Below, one piece after another: positions 7,501 to 15,934 of a stretch of DNA of 64,000 nucleotides. The position numbers were made by a program, and so were the translations under genes. The stretch is from Microbispora sp. H13382 (GTDB lineage Bacteria > Actinomycetota > Actinomycetes > Streptosporangiales > Streptosporangiaceae). The number at the start of each line of letters is the position of its first letter. The first letter of the stretch is position 1. The DNA is taken from NCBI RefSeq assembly GCF_014161445.1, contig NZ_JABBXA010000001.1:372001-436000 (forward strand), written 5' to 3'. A model generated the notes under the pieces. That model ran no database searches, was not told the DNA's origin, and saw only the letters and a list, made by a program, of their open reading frames with translations.

Positions 7501-8776
7501 GTGGAGCGATGTTCTTAAGGTAGTTCATGATGTTGCTGAACCCGGCCGCGATGAACGCCGCGCCGATCCCCCCGATGACGCCGCCGATGGTCGCGATCCG
7601 GCCGAGCCGCACGTACCACTCGTCCGGGTGGTCGCCGTTGATGTGCGACTTCCAGATGTCGTAGGTGAAGACCGTGTTGAAACCGCTGATGTTGGCGGCC
7701 ATGCCGGCCATGAACGAGGCGAGCAGGCCGGTCACCGCGATGCCGAGCACGCCGTACGGCAGGAACTCGTCCATCAGCAGCGGGATCGCCTCGTTGTACG
7801 TCGGCCCGCCGTCCTTGCCGAGGTCGCCGAACAGCACCAGCGCGACGAGGCCGGGGATCACGGTCACGATCGGGATCACGAGCTTCGGGTAGGCCGCGAC
7901 GATGGGGGTCAGCCGGGCGGCGTTGGTGTTGCGGGCCGACAGCGCGCGCTGGACCTCGGCGAAGTTCGTGGTCCAGTAGCCGAAGGACAGCACGAAGCCG
8001 AGTCCGAGGACCAGGCCGATCCAGTTGGCCTGGAGCGGGTTGTCGGTGCCGGCGGTGTGCGCCCAGGTGTGCAGGCCCCCCTCGCCGAGCACGCTCTGCT
8101 TGACCTTCTCCCCGAGCCCGGAGAACCCGCCGACGCGGGTCAGGCCGATGATTACGATCGGCACGAGCCCGGCGACGATCACGAAGAACTGCATGACCTC
8201 GTTGTAGATCGCCGAGGACAGGCCGCCAAGCGTGATGTACGCGAGCACGATCGCGGCCGACACGAGGATGGACAGCCACAGCGGCCAGCCGAGCAGCGCG
8301 TCCATGACGAGCGCCAGCGCGTACAGGTTGATCCCGGAGATGAGGATCTGCGCGAGGGCGAACGTCGAGGCGTTGAACAGCTGGGTCGCGCCGTTGAACC
8401 GGCGGCGCATGAACTCCGGGACGCTGTGCACCTTCGACCGGTAGTAGAAGGGCATCATCACGATGCCGAGGAACACCATGGCGGGGACCGCGCCGAGCCA
8501 GTAGTAGTGCACGGTCATCACGCCGTACTGCGCGCCGTTGGCGGCCATGCCGAGGATCTCGGTGGCGCCGAGGTTGGCGGACATGAAGGCCAGGCCGGTG
8601 ATCCAGGCGGGGAGTGCGCGGCCCGAGAGGAAGAAGTCCAGACTCGTCCGTACGGCCCGCTTGGCGGCGAAGCCGATTCCCAGCACCACGAGGAAGTACA
8701 GGGCGAGGATCACGTAGTCCAGGACGTTGACGTCGAGCCGCAGATCCTGTGCGGCCAGCAATTGGGCATCAGGCAC
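7481..8776 (-). pseudogene. sodium:solute symporter (SSS family), 3' truncated
   Basis: Sodium-coupled sugar/solute permease of the SSS (SglT-like) family. It begins with the typical LRLDVNVLDYVILALYF first helix and runs through about eleven membrane segments, with ITGLAFMSANLGATEILGMAAN and GLLASFMAGMAANISGFNTVFTYDIW well conserved. The normal protein continues about 100-150 residues past SNIMNYLQ; here it changes to the unrelated tail KNIAPRNSSFA and stops. The break is near 7515, where island DNA begins. I choose the GTG at 8776, about 12 residues before the conserved LDVNVLDY; there is no strong ribosome site. Loss of the last helices probably inactivates it. Confidence 0.8.
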
Positions 8777-8963
8777 GCAACGCCAGCTACCCGTACGTCT
8801 CGTCCTTTCACAAACGCGACCCCCGTATATGCAGTCGTCACAAAATTCCAGGTGAGGGCTTCGTAGAGGCCGCTGTGTGAGGCGCGCGGCGAAGTCCGGA
8901 GGTCCCACGCCGGGATCCGCTCGGCCGCGACCCCCTCCCGCCGCTCGGCAGGTCCTGCGCAGA

Positions 8964-9004
8964 CGACTGAGGGCCCGGATCAATCCGATCCGGGCCCTCA
9001 GTCG
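8964..9004 (-). terminator. strong hairpin terminator
   Basis: CGACTGAGGGCCCGGAT and its exact complement form a 17-bp stem with a 7-nt loop. It begins 15 bp past the stop of the secreted Ser/Thr/Pro-rich gene and so ends that transcript. Confidence 0.85.
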
Positions 9005-9018
9005 TTCGGTGTCGCGGG

Positions 9019-9786
9019 TCAGCCGGTGACCGGGATGTTGGTCTTCACCGGCGTCGGAGTGGGCGCGGGCTTGGGCTTGGGCTCGCCCTGCGTCTGCGTG
9101 ACGTCCTCGTCCCACTCGATCCACACGTCGATCGGCGGGTTGCCCGGCGTCGGCTTCGAGGTGGGCGTCCGCGTGGGAGTGGGCGTCCGCGTGGGAGTGG
9201 GCGTCGCAGTCGGAGTCGGACTGACCGTCGGCGTCTGGGACGTGGTGGGGCTCTGGGACGCGGTGGGGCTCTGGGAGGGCGTCTGCGACGGTGAGGGCGT
9301 CTGGGAGGACGTCACCGTCGGGGTGGGCGTGGGGCTGGGCGTGGACTCACACTCGACCCAGAACACCTTCTGCTTGGGCGCGCCCTTCTTCCCCGCGAAG
9401 GTCCAGAACAGCTTGTAGTGCCCGTTCGGCAGGGTCATGTCGACCGTACGGCCATGCCCGCCCTGGTCGAGCACGAGGGTCCCGCTCTTCACCGTGGTCT
9501 TGTCGCCCGTGGGGGGCCAGGACTTGATCTCCCAGCTCACCTGCTCGACCGCGTCGAAGTTGAACCCGACCAGATAGAACACGCAGACGTGCGGCTCGTC
9601 GCGCTGGTCGTCCTCTGGCGTCGTCCACTTGTGGATCTTGACGTCGCCGTTGTCGCCGGGCGCCGTCTTCTGGACCGCTCCCGCCGAGGCCGTATTGGAG
9701 ATGGCGAGCGCCCCGAGGGCCGCCACTGCGAGCATCAATGCCGCTGTGATCCAGCGACGGGCTGAAGAGAGTCTGGGGGCTGTCAC
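9019..9786 (-). CDS. secreted Ser/Thr/Pro-rich protein ending in a sortase-like IPVTG motif
   Basis: A 255-residue exported protein. Residues 1-35 form a signal peptide ending near NTASA. Residues 36-130 are a compact domain with two Cys (HVCVFYLVGFNF and FWVECES). Residues 131-205 are low complexity, with SPTPTPT, SQTPSPSQ and TPTPTRT repeats. The protein ends with NIPVTG and stops. IPVTG resembles an LPxTG sortase signal, but the hydrophobic helix and basic tail that should follow are absent, and the stop is directly followed by a terminator. The GTG start at 9786 has a weak AGGTG site. The gene is divergent from an L,D-transpeptidase, suggesting a wall-related role. Confidence 0.75.
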   Translation of the reverse strand: MTAPRLSSARRWITAALMLAVAALGALAISNTASAGAVQKTAPGDNGDVKIHKWTTPEDDQRDEPHVCVFYLVGFNFDAVEQVSWEIKSWPPTGDKTTVKSGTLVLDQGGHGRTVDMTLPNGHYKLFWTFAGKKGAPKQKVFWVECESTPSPTPTPTVTSSQTPSPSQTPSQSPTASQSPTTSQTPTVSPTPTATPTPTRTPTPTRTPTSKPTPGNPPIDVWIEWDEDVTQTQGEPKPKPAPTPTPVKTNIPVTG

Positions 9787-9950
9787 GAACGCACCTCTAG
9801 ATGTATGAGAGCTTGAGCCTCTCTGGGCTCATCTATGTAAAAATGTCACACCCGCTGGCCAAGAGTATTCAAACGGTCCAAAAAGACATGGATCGAGGCC
9901 AGGTGGTTACGTGCTCGTGTCGTAGTGGTCGTATATCTCAGGAGCCGATC

Positions 9951-10730
9951 GTGCCGCTCGATGTCCCCCGCCGACTCATCGGCGCCGCGCTCGTCGCCAT
10001 GAGCTTCGTCGCCGCGACCCCCACCGGTGCCGCCGCGTCGCCCGCCGCGCTCGCAGCCGGCGCGTCGGTGACGGCGACGGCGCTCCCCGCGGCCACCACG
10101 TTCACGGAGTTGAGCGGTCTCCCACAGGACACCGACATGTACGGCAAGCTGAGCGGCATCGTGGTCCACCCCGCGCGCACCGTGGCCGTCTTCGCCCAGC
10201 CCGGCGGAAAGCCCGCGGCCACCCTCCCGGCGAAACAGCTCGGCAGTCCCACCTGGGTGCCGGTGGTGGAGACACGCAAGGGCTGGTACCGCGTGCTCCT
10301 GCCCAGCAAGCCCAACCACGTGACCGGCTGGATCAAGGCCAAGGGCCTGAAAAAGGCGCGCAGCCGCTACCGCGCCATCGTGACGCTGGGCACCAGGCGC
10401 CTGACCGTGATGAACGCGAGCAAGAAGCTCGGCACCTGGACGGTGGCCGTAGGCGGCCCCGAGACGCCCACCCCGGTGGGCAGGACCTTCATGCTGGCCT
10501 TGATGTCGCCGAAGAAGAAGACCTACAGCCCGCTGATCCTGCCGCTCGGCACGCACTCGGCGACGCTCGACACTTTCGGCGGCGGTCCCGGCACGGTCGC
10601 CTTCCACGGATGGCCGGACCGGAAGGTGTTCGGCAAGGCGGTCACCCACGGCTGCGTCAGGGTGCCTGCTCGCGCGCTCAAGGTGCTGGCAGGGCTGCCC
10701 CTGGGGACTCCGGTTCTGATCGCCCCCTGA
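9951..10730 (+). CDS. L,D-transpeptidase (YkuD domain)
   Basis: Secreted enzyme that makes 3-3 peptidoglycan cross-links or attaches proteins to peptidoglycan. A signal peptide covers about residues 1-40. A possible SH3-like region (about 60-130) contains VAVFAQPGGKPAATL and GWYRVLLPSK. The YkuD domain follows, with the catalytic signature HGWPDRKVFGKAVTHGCVRVP-like arrangement (His, then Cys in HGCVRV near residue 235). The GTG at 9951 is chosen because AGGAG sits 6 bp upstream and it starts the signal peptide correctly. At 259 residues it is typical of single-domain actinobacterial Ldts. It shares a 160-bp divergent promoter region with the Ser/Thr/Pro-rich secreted protein. Confidence 0.88.
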   Translation: MPLDVPRRLIGAALVAMSFVAATPTGAAASPAALAAGASVTATALPAATTFTELSGLPQDTDMYGKLSGIVVHPARTVAVFAQPGGKPAATLPAKQLGSPTWVPVVETRKGWYRVLLPSKPNHVTGWIKAKGLKKARSRYRAIVTLGTRRLTVMNASKKLGTWTVAVGGPETPTPVGRTFMLALMSPKKKTYSPLILPLGTHSATLDTFGGGPGTVAFHGWPDRKVFGKAVTHGCVRVPARALKVLAGLPLGTPVLIAP

Positions 10731-10905
10731 GGAACCGCCCCCTGAGGATGAGGGCGTCCGACGGCGAGTGCCTGCTTCCAGGCGCTCCCGCGGCCCCAGT
10801 CGTATGCCGGAAGCGCGACTCGCTGCTTGGGATGGCGGACTCGCCGAGGAATAACCGGGTAGGCGAGGGAGAGCAGGAGAAACGCCGACGGAAGGGAGGA
10901 GCGTC

Positions 10906-11103
10906 ATGGCCGACGCACCGAACCCGATCCAGCTGCAGAAGCACCTGAAGGGCGTCGACTACCCGGCCGGCAAGTCGGACCTGATCCGCACGGCCCGCGA
11001 CCACGGCGCGGACGACAACGTCATCGACGCGCTGGAACGCATCCCGGACCGGCAGTACGACGGCCCCAACGCGGTCAGCAAGGCGGTTTCCGACGCCGGG
11101 TAG
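10906..11103 (+). CDS. DUF2795 small protein
   Basis: A 65-residue protein that is almost entirely a DUF2795 domain: IQLQKHLKGVDYPAGKSDLIRTA followed by VIDALERIPDRQYDGP. This is a widespread actinobacterial small protein of unknown function, often with stress-related expression. GGGAGG precedes the ATG. It is monocistronic and ends at a shared bidirectional hairpin. Confidence 0.9.
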   Translation: MADAPNPIQLQKHLKGVDYPAGKSDLIRTARDHGADDNVIDALERIPDRQYDGPNAVSKAVSDAG

Positions 11104-11165
11104 ACCGGACCCCAACCTGGGGACGTGCTCCCGGAGCACATGATCCTGGCACATGACGCGACGTC

Positions 11166-11202
11166 GGGCGGCCGGCGCGAGGAGTTCCCGCGCCGGCCGC
11201 CC
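11166..11202. terminator. bidirectional hairpin terminator
   Basis: GGGCGGCCGGCGCG pairs with CGCGCCGGCCGCCC, a 14-bp stem with a 9-nt loop. It lies between the convergent DUF2795 and patatin genes and can serve both. Confidence 0.8.
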
Positions 11203-11218
11203 GCTGATGTCCGCGTGG

Positions 11219-12022
11219 TCAGGACCAGACGGTGGCGACCGGCTCGGCGAGGGTGGCGGCCTGGTCGAGCCCCGCCCTGAAGGCCGGTCCCCACAGGCCG
11301 GGGTCGAGGACGTTCTCGCCGAACACCGCGACCGAGGCCGTGTCGGGGTGGACGACGTACGAGGCGGCCGCGCCGGCCTTCGCCATCTCGGCGTCGAGGA
11401 CGGCCCGGGGGGTCAGGTTGCCGAGCGGTTCGAGCACCACAAGGGCGCGGGCGCCGGCCGCGAGGTCGGCGTTGGTCGCCGAGCGGACCCCGCCGTCCAC
11501 GTACCTGCGGCCGTTGATCTCCACGGGCGGGAAGACCATCGGCACGGCGCAGCTCGACGCGACGGCGAGCACCAGCGGCGCGCCCGAGGACCGGTCCCAC
11601 ACGACGAACTCGCCGGTGGTCGCGTCGACGCTCGTGATGAGCAGTTCGCGCTCGGGCCACTCCTTCACGGCGAGCCGCTCCGCCGCGTGGTCCACCTTCG
11701 CCGCCAGGGCCATCTGGCCGACCCTGCGCCGAGCCTCCCGCCGGTCGAGGTTCGGGTCGAACATGACGGCGAACGCCTGCATGACCTCGTTCATGTCGAC
11801 GGCCGGGGGCGGGCCGGTGTCCACCTTCGCCTGGTGGGCGACGGCCTCCTCCAGGTCGGCGCCCGTGGCCACGAGCGTGCCGACGACCGAGCCTGCCGAG
11901 GTGCCGACGATCCGGTCCGCCGTCCCCAGGTCCACGCCGAGGCGGCGCAGGCCGGTGACGACCCCCGCCTCCCAGGCGATGCCGGCGACTCCTCCGCCGC
12001 CGAGCACGAGAGCTGTAGTCAT
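11219..12022 (-). CDS. patatin-like phospholipase (RssA family)
   Basis: Serine lipid acyl hydrolase. The oxyanion loop GGGGVAGIAWEAG lies at residues 7-19, the nucleophile Ser is in GTSAGS (about residue 43) and the catalytic Asp in VDGGVRS (about residue 180), so the Ser-Asp dyad is complete. At 267 residues it matches cytosolic bacterial patatins. The ATG at 12022 starts the MTTALVLGGGG strand; longer in-frame extensions lack family similarity. It is transcribed divergently from the GH74 gene. Confidence 0.9.
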   Translation of the reverse strand: MTTALVLGGGGVAGIAWEAGVVTGLRRLGVDLGTADRIVGTSAGSVVGTLVATGADLEEAVAHQAKVDTGPPPAVDMNEVMQAFAVMFDPNLDRREARRRVGQMALAAKVDHAAERLAVKEWPERELLITSVDATTGEFVVWDRSSGAPLVLAVASSCAVPMVFPPVEINGRRYVDGGVRSATNADLAAGARALVVLEPLGNLTPRAVLDAEMAKAGAAASYVVHPDTASVAVFGENVLDPGLWGPAFRAGLDQAATLAEPVATVWS

Positions 12023-12064
12023 GTCCAGAATTATGTTCCACGAATCGGGATGCTCCGCCCCGGA

Positions 12065-12128
12065 TGAAACCGGTTGAGATTTGTCTGGACGCCAAACTAT
12101 TGACGGCGCTTCCGCCGGTGTGTGAATC
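12065..12128 (+). promoter_or_regulatory. possible LacI-type operator and promoter of the xyloglucanase
   Basis: TGAAACCGGTTGAG at 12065-12078 is a near-palindrome of the LacI-family type (AACCGGTT core). TTGACG at 12100-12105, a 17-bp gap and TGAATC at 12123-12128 resemble a sigma-70 promoter. LacI control of plant-polysaccharide genes is common in actinomycetes; here it is inferred. Confidence 0.35.
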
Positions 12129-12224
12129 TTCCTTGCAGATTTTCCATGCACGTGGGAGAAGGACGGTCAGGGTCCCCGCCTGGTCGTGCATGGCCGGTTG
12201 TCCGTGCTCGGAGGGAAACCGTCC

Positions 12225-14963
12225 ATGCGAAGATTCGCATCCATGCTCGTGGTCGCCGCCGTGGCCCTGGTCACGGCCGTGATCAGAATGTCCCCGGTGT
12301 CGGCCGTCGCCGCCGACCCGTACACGTTCAAGAACGTGCAGATCGCCGGGGGCGGCTTCGTCCCCGGCATCGTGTTCAGCCAGGCCCAGAAGGACCTGAT
12401 CTACGCCCGTACCGACATCGGCGGCGCGTACCGGTGGAACCAGTCGTCCCAGACCTGGACGCCGCTGCTCGACTGGGCCGGTTGGTCCAACTGGGGCTAC
12501 AACGGCGTCGCCAGCATCGCCGCCGACCCGGTGGACGCCAACAAGGTGTACGCCGCCGTCGGCATGTACACCAACAGCTGGGACCCCAACAACGGCGCGA
12601 TCCTGCGCTCGTCGAACAAGGGCGACACCTGGCAGGTGACCCCGCTGCCGTTCAAGCTGGGCGGCAACATGCCGGGCCGCGGCATGGGCGAGCGCCTCGC
12701 CGTGGACCCGAACAAGAACAGCGTCCTGTACTTCGGCGCGCCCAGCGGCAACGGCCTGTGGCGGAGCACCGACTCCGGCGCCACCTGGTCGAAGGTGACC
12801 AACTTCCCCAACGTCGGCAACTACGTCGCCAGCCCCGGGGACGCCTACAACGGTGACAACCAGGGCGTCGTCTGGGTGACCTTCGACAAGCGCACCGGCA
12901 CGTCGGGCAACGCCACCCAGACCATCTACGTGGGCGTGGCCGACAAGAGCAACACCGTCTACCGCACCACCAACGGCGGCACCTCGTGGGAGCGGGTCGC
13001 CGGGCAGCCCACCGGCTACATCGCCCACAAGGGCGTGCTCGACACGGCCAACGGCTACCTCTACATCGCCACCAGCGACACCGGCGGCCCGTACGACGGC
13101 GGCAAGGGCGACGTGTGGCGCTACGCCACCGCCACCGGCACCTGGACCCAGATCAGCCCGATCCCGTCCAGCAGCGGCGACGACTACTTCGGCTACAGCG
13201 GCCTGACCATCGACCGGCAGAACCCGAAGACCGTCATGGTCGCCACCCAGGTCTCCTGGTGGCCCGACGCGATCTTCTTCAGGAGCACCGACAGCGGCGC
13301 GACCTGGACCCGCATCTGGGACTGGACGTCCTACCCGGACCGCAGCTTCCGCTACAAGATGGACATCTCCGCCGCGCCGTGGCTGACCTTCGGGACCAAC
13401 CCCCAGCCGCCGGAGGTCACGCCCAAGCTGGGCTGGATGAACGAGTCGGTGGAGATCGACCCGTTCAACTCCGACCGGATGATGTACGGCACCGGCGCGA
13501 CGATCTACGGCACCACCGACCTCACCAAGTGGGACTCGGGCGGCCAGTTCACGATCAAGCCGATGGTGAAGGGCCTGGAGGAGACCGCCGTCCTCGATCT
13601 GATCAGCCCGCCGAGCGGCGCCCCGCTGGTCAGCGCGCTCGGTGACATCGGCGGCTTCCGGCACACCAACCTCGACGCCGTGCCGTCCATGATGTTCACC
13701 CAGCCTGTCTTCACCTCCACGACCTCGCTCGACTACGCCGAGACCAACCCGAGCGTGATGGTGCGGGCCGGCAACTTCACCGACTCCGACCGGCCGAACG
13801 ACAGCCACGTGGCGTTCTCGACCGACGGCGGGGCCAACTGGTTCCAGGGCAGCGAACCGGGCGGGATCAACAGCGGCGGCACGGTCGCCGCGGCGGCCGA
13901 CGGCAGCCGTTTCGTGTGGGCGCCGGGCGACCCCGGCATCCAGGTCGTCTACTCCGTCGGCTACGGCAACAGCTGGACCGCCTCCAGCGGCGTTCCGGCC
14001 GGCGCGATCGTCGAGTCCGACCGGGTGAACGCGCAGAAGTTCTACGCCTTCTCCGGCGGCAAGTTCTACGTGAGCACCAACGGCGGCGCGAGCTTCAGCG
14101 CCACCGCCGCGACCGGGCTGCCGACGACCGGTGTGCACTTCAAGGCGCTGCCCGGCAAGGAGGGCGAAGTCTGGCTGGCCGGCGAGGGCGGCCTGTGGCA
14201 CTCCACCAACTCGGGCGCCTCGTTCACCAAGCTGTCGAACGTCAGCAGCTCGATCAACATCGGTTTCGGCAAGGCGGCGCCCGGCAAGACGTACCAGGCC
14301 CTCTACCTCATGGGCACCGTGGACGGCGTGCAGGGCCTGTTCCGGTCCGACGACACCGGCGCGAGCTGGGTGCGCATCAACGACGACCAGCACCAGTACG
14401 GCAACGCGGGCGAGGCCCTGACCGGCGACCCGCGGATCTACGGCCGGGTCTACCTCGGCACCAACGGCCGGGGCATCATCTACGGCGACCGCAACGGCGG
14501 AACCTCGCCGTCCCCCTCGCCGTCGGCGTCCCCGTCCACGTCGCCTTCGGCCAGCCCGTCCGCGTCCCCGTCGGCTTCTCCGTCGGCGTCGCCGTCCGCC
14601 TCGCCCTCGGCCAGCCCGTCCGCCTCGCCTTCGGCGAGCCCGTCGGGTGGCGGCGGCAAGGCGTGCTCGGCGACCTACAAGGTGGCCAACCAGTGGCCGG
14701 GCGGCTTCCAGGGCGAGGTCACGGTGAAGAACACCGGCAGCGTCCCGATCAGCGGCTGGAGCGTCAAGTGGGCCTTCGCCAACGGCCAGTCGATCAGCCA
14801 GCTCTGGAACGGCACGGTCAGCCAGTCCGGGGCGAACGTCACGGTGACGAACGTGAGCTACAACGGCTCGGTCGGCTCCGGGGCGTCCACCACGTTCGGG
14901 TTCCAGGCGAGCTGGAACGGCACCAATGCCGTCCCGTCGCCGGTGACCTGCACCGCCTCGTGA
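12225..14963 (+). CDS. secreted xyloglucanase, GH74 with C-terminal CBM2
   Basis: Endo- or oligo-xyloglucan hydrolase acting on plant cell-wall xyloglucan outside the cell. A signal peptide covers about residues 1-30. Two seven-bladed propellers of GH74 follow, with BNR/Asp-box-like repeats (STDSGATW, TTNGGTSW, STNSGASF). The catalytic Asp residues are probably in RTDIGGAYRW (about residue 65) and GDIGGFRH (about 475). A Ser/Pro/Ala linker spans residues 760-810, then a CBM2 cellulose-binding module (residues 811-912) with conserved Trp residues in NQWPGGFQG, SGWSVKW and QASWNG. The ATG at 12225 has GGAGGG upstream. 912 residues is normal for this architecture. It is monocistronic with its own terminator. 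Confidence 0.93.
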   Translation: MRRFASMLVVAAVALVTAVIRMSPVSAVAADPYTFKNVQIAGGGFVPGIVFSQAQKDLIYARTDIGGAYRWNQSSQTWTPLLDWAGWSNWGYNGVASIAADPVDANKVYAAVGMYTNSWDPNNGAILRSSNKGDTWQVTPLPFKLGGNMPGRGMGERLAVDPNKNSVLYFGAPSGNGLWRSTDSGATWSKVTNFPNVGNYVASPGDAYNGDNQGVVWVTFDKRTGTSGNATQTIYVGVADKSNTVYRTTNGGTSWERVAGQPTGYIAHKGVLDTANGYLYIATSDTGGPYDGGKGDVWRYATATGTWTQISPIPSSSGDDYFGYSGLTIDRQNPKTVMVATQVSWWPDAIFFRSTDSGATWTRIWDWTSYPDRSFRYKMDISAAPWLTFGTNPQPPEVTPKLGWMNESVEIDPFNSDRMMYGTGATIYGTTDLTKWDSGGQFTIKPMVKGLEETAVLDLISPPSGAPLVSALGDIGGFRHTNLDAVPSMMFTQPVFTSTTSLDYAETNPSVMVRAGNFTDSDRPNDSHVAFSTDGGANWFQGSEPGGINSGGTVAAAADGSRFVWAPGDPGIQVVYSVGYGNSWTASSGVPAGAIVESDRVNAQKFYAFSGGKFYVSTNGGASFSATAATGLPTTGVHFKALPGKEGEVWLAGEGGLWHSTNSGASFTKLSNVSSSINIGFGKAAPGKTYQALYLMGTVDGVQGLFRSDDTGASWVRINDDQHQYGNAGEALTGDPRIYGRVYLGTNGRGIIYGDRNGGTSPSPSPSASPSTSPSASPSASPSASPSASPSASPSASPSASPSASPSGGGGKACSATYKVANQWPGGFQGEVTVKNTGSVPISGWSVKWAFANGQSISQLWNGTVSQSGANVTVTNVSYNGSVGSGASTTFGFQASWNGTNAVPSPVTCTAS

Positions 14964-14979
14964 GATAGCACGACAACGA

Positions 14980-15017
14980 CCGTACGGATGTGCCGCGCGG
15001 GCGGCACATCCGTACGG
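14980..15017 (+). terminator. hairpin terminator after the xyloglucanase
   Basis: CCGTACGGATGTGCCGC pairs perfectly with the complement at 15001-15017, a 17-bp stem with a 4-nt loop, starting 17 bp after the GH74 stop. Confidence 0.88.
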
Positions 15018-15085
15018 CCCGTCCCACTGCCACGCCACGGCACTCAGGGAAAATCGCGTGCGCCCTGAGCGCGGCCGGGTGTTGC

Positions 15086-15715
15086 ATGAGTCGGATGATC
15101 GACGAACCGCTGGAACGACTGCGCGCCGCCGCCCGGCGCACGCGTGAACTCGCCCTCAACCGGGCGGGCACCGGCCTGGGCCACGAGGACGCCGACGACG
15201 ACGTCGGCACGATCGGCACGGACGGCGCCCTCGGTTTCGATCCGTTTCCTCTGCTCGAAGCCCTCCACCGCCATGGCGTCCGAGCCGCGGTGATCGGGCA
15301 GGTCGCCGGCATCATGCACGGATCCACCGAACTCACCGGCGATCTGGATCTGCTCTGGGATGGCGCACCGGCCCACGCCCCGGCCCTGGCGGCCGCCTTC
15401 ATGTCCGTCGACGCCCAGCTCGCCGACGAAACGGGCACCCCCATGGCGACTCATCCGGATGCCTTGCTCCGCCCCAAGGTGCAGTTCACCGCACCCGGAG
15501 TCGGCGGCGACTGCTGCACTCCCGCGCTTGCCTGGGGCGATCTCCGAGTCCGGGAGATCCTCGACAGGGCGATCACCGCGGCCGGTCCGGGCGGCCTGGA
15601 GGTTCACTACGTCTCCCGGGAAGACCTCATCCGGATGCGTCGCGCCATAGGCCGCCCCAAGGACCTCCGGCGAGCGGACGAACTCGACTCGTTGGCCTCG
15701 GACCGCCGGAGTTGA
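15086..15715 (+). CDS. nucleotidyltransferase-like protein
   Basis: A 209-residue protein with a probable minimal nucleotidyltransferase fold. VIGQVAGIMHGSTELTGDLDLLWDG (about residues 70-94) carries the G-S...DLD pattern of the NTase active site, like AbiEii/MNT-type proteins. A short Arg-rich N-terminal helix precedes it. The ATG at 15086 is chosen; a second in-frame ATG is at 15095, and no strong ribosome site marks either. The usual MNT partner (HEPN toxin) is not adjacent, so it is not an obvious toxin-antitoxin pair. Confidence 0.65.
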   Translation: MSRMIDEPLERLRAAARRTRELALNRAGTGLGHEDADDDVGTIGTDGALGFDPFPLLEALHRHGVRAAVIGQVAGIMHGSTELTGDLDLLWDGAPAHAPALAAAFMSVDAQLADETGTPMATHPDALLRPKVQFTAPGVGGDCCTPALAWGDLRVREILDRAITAAGPGGLEVHYVSREDLIRMRRAIGRPKDLRRADELDSLASDRRS

Positions 15716-15934
15716 CGGCCCGCCTCACCTCCAAGGCGCTTGCCCGGCAGGCGGGGGACCGCGGGGTTCTCACCGCGGGATCGCGGCGGACTTCCCGCCG
15801 GGCCTGTGAGAGCACACGACTGGAGGGAAAAGGCCCTACGGACGGGACGTTCGACTGGTATCTCCGCGGGGTCCTTCGCGTAGCCTTTTCCGGGGCGGGC
15901 CGTCGGGCCGCGCCTGGACAGGGGTGACTGCGCG

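Noticed and set aside
1-7515. One intact integrative element or prophage
   Set aside because: Integrase and Rep are both truncated, transfer and excision genes are missing, host-type genes lie between them and no flanking att repeats were found.
7104-7523. A 139-codon plus-strand frame
   Set aside because: It crosses from AT-rich to GC-rich island DNA, resembles no family, and runs antisense into the symporter remnant.
10959-15038. A 1359-codon open frame on the minus strand
   Set aside because: It lies opposite the xyloglucanase and patatin genes, is rich in Arg/Gly/Ala without family motifs, and follows the third-position GC of those genes. It is a shadow.
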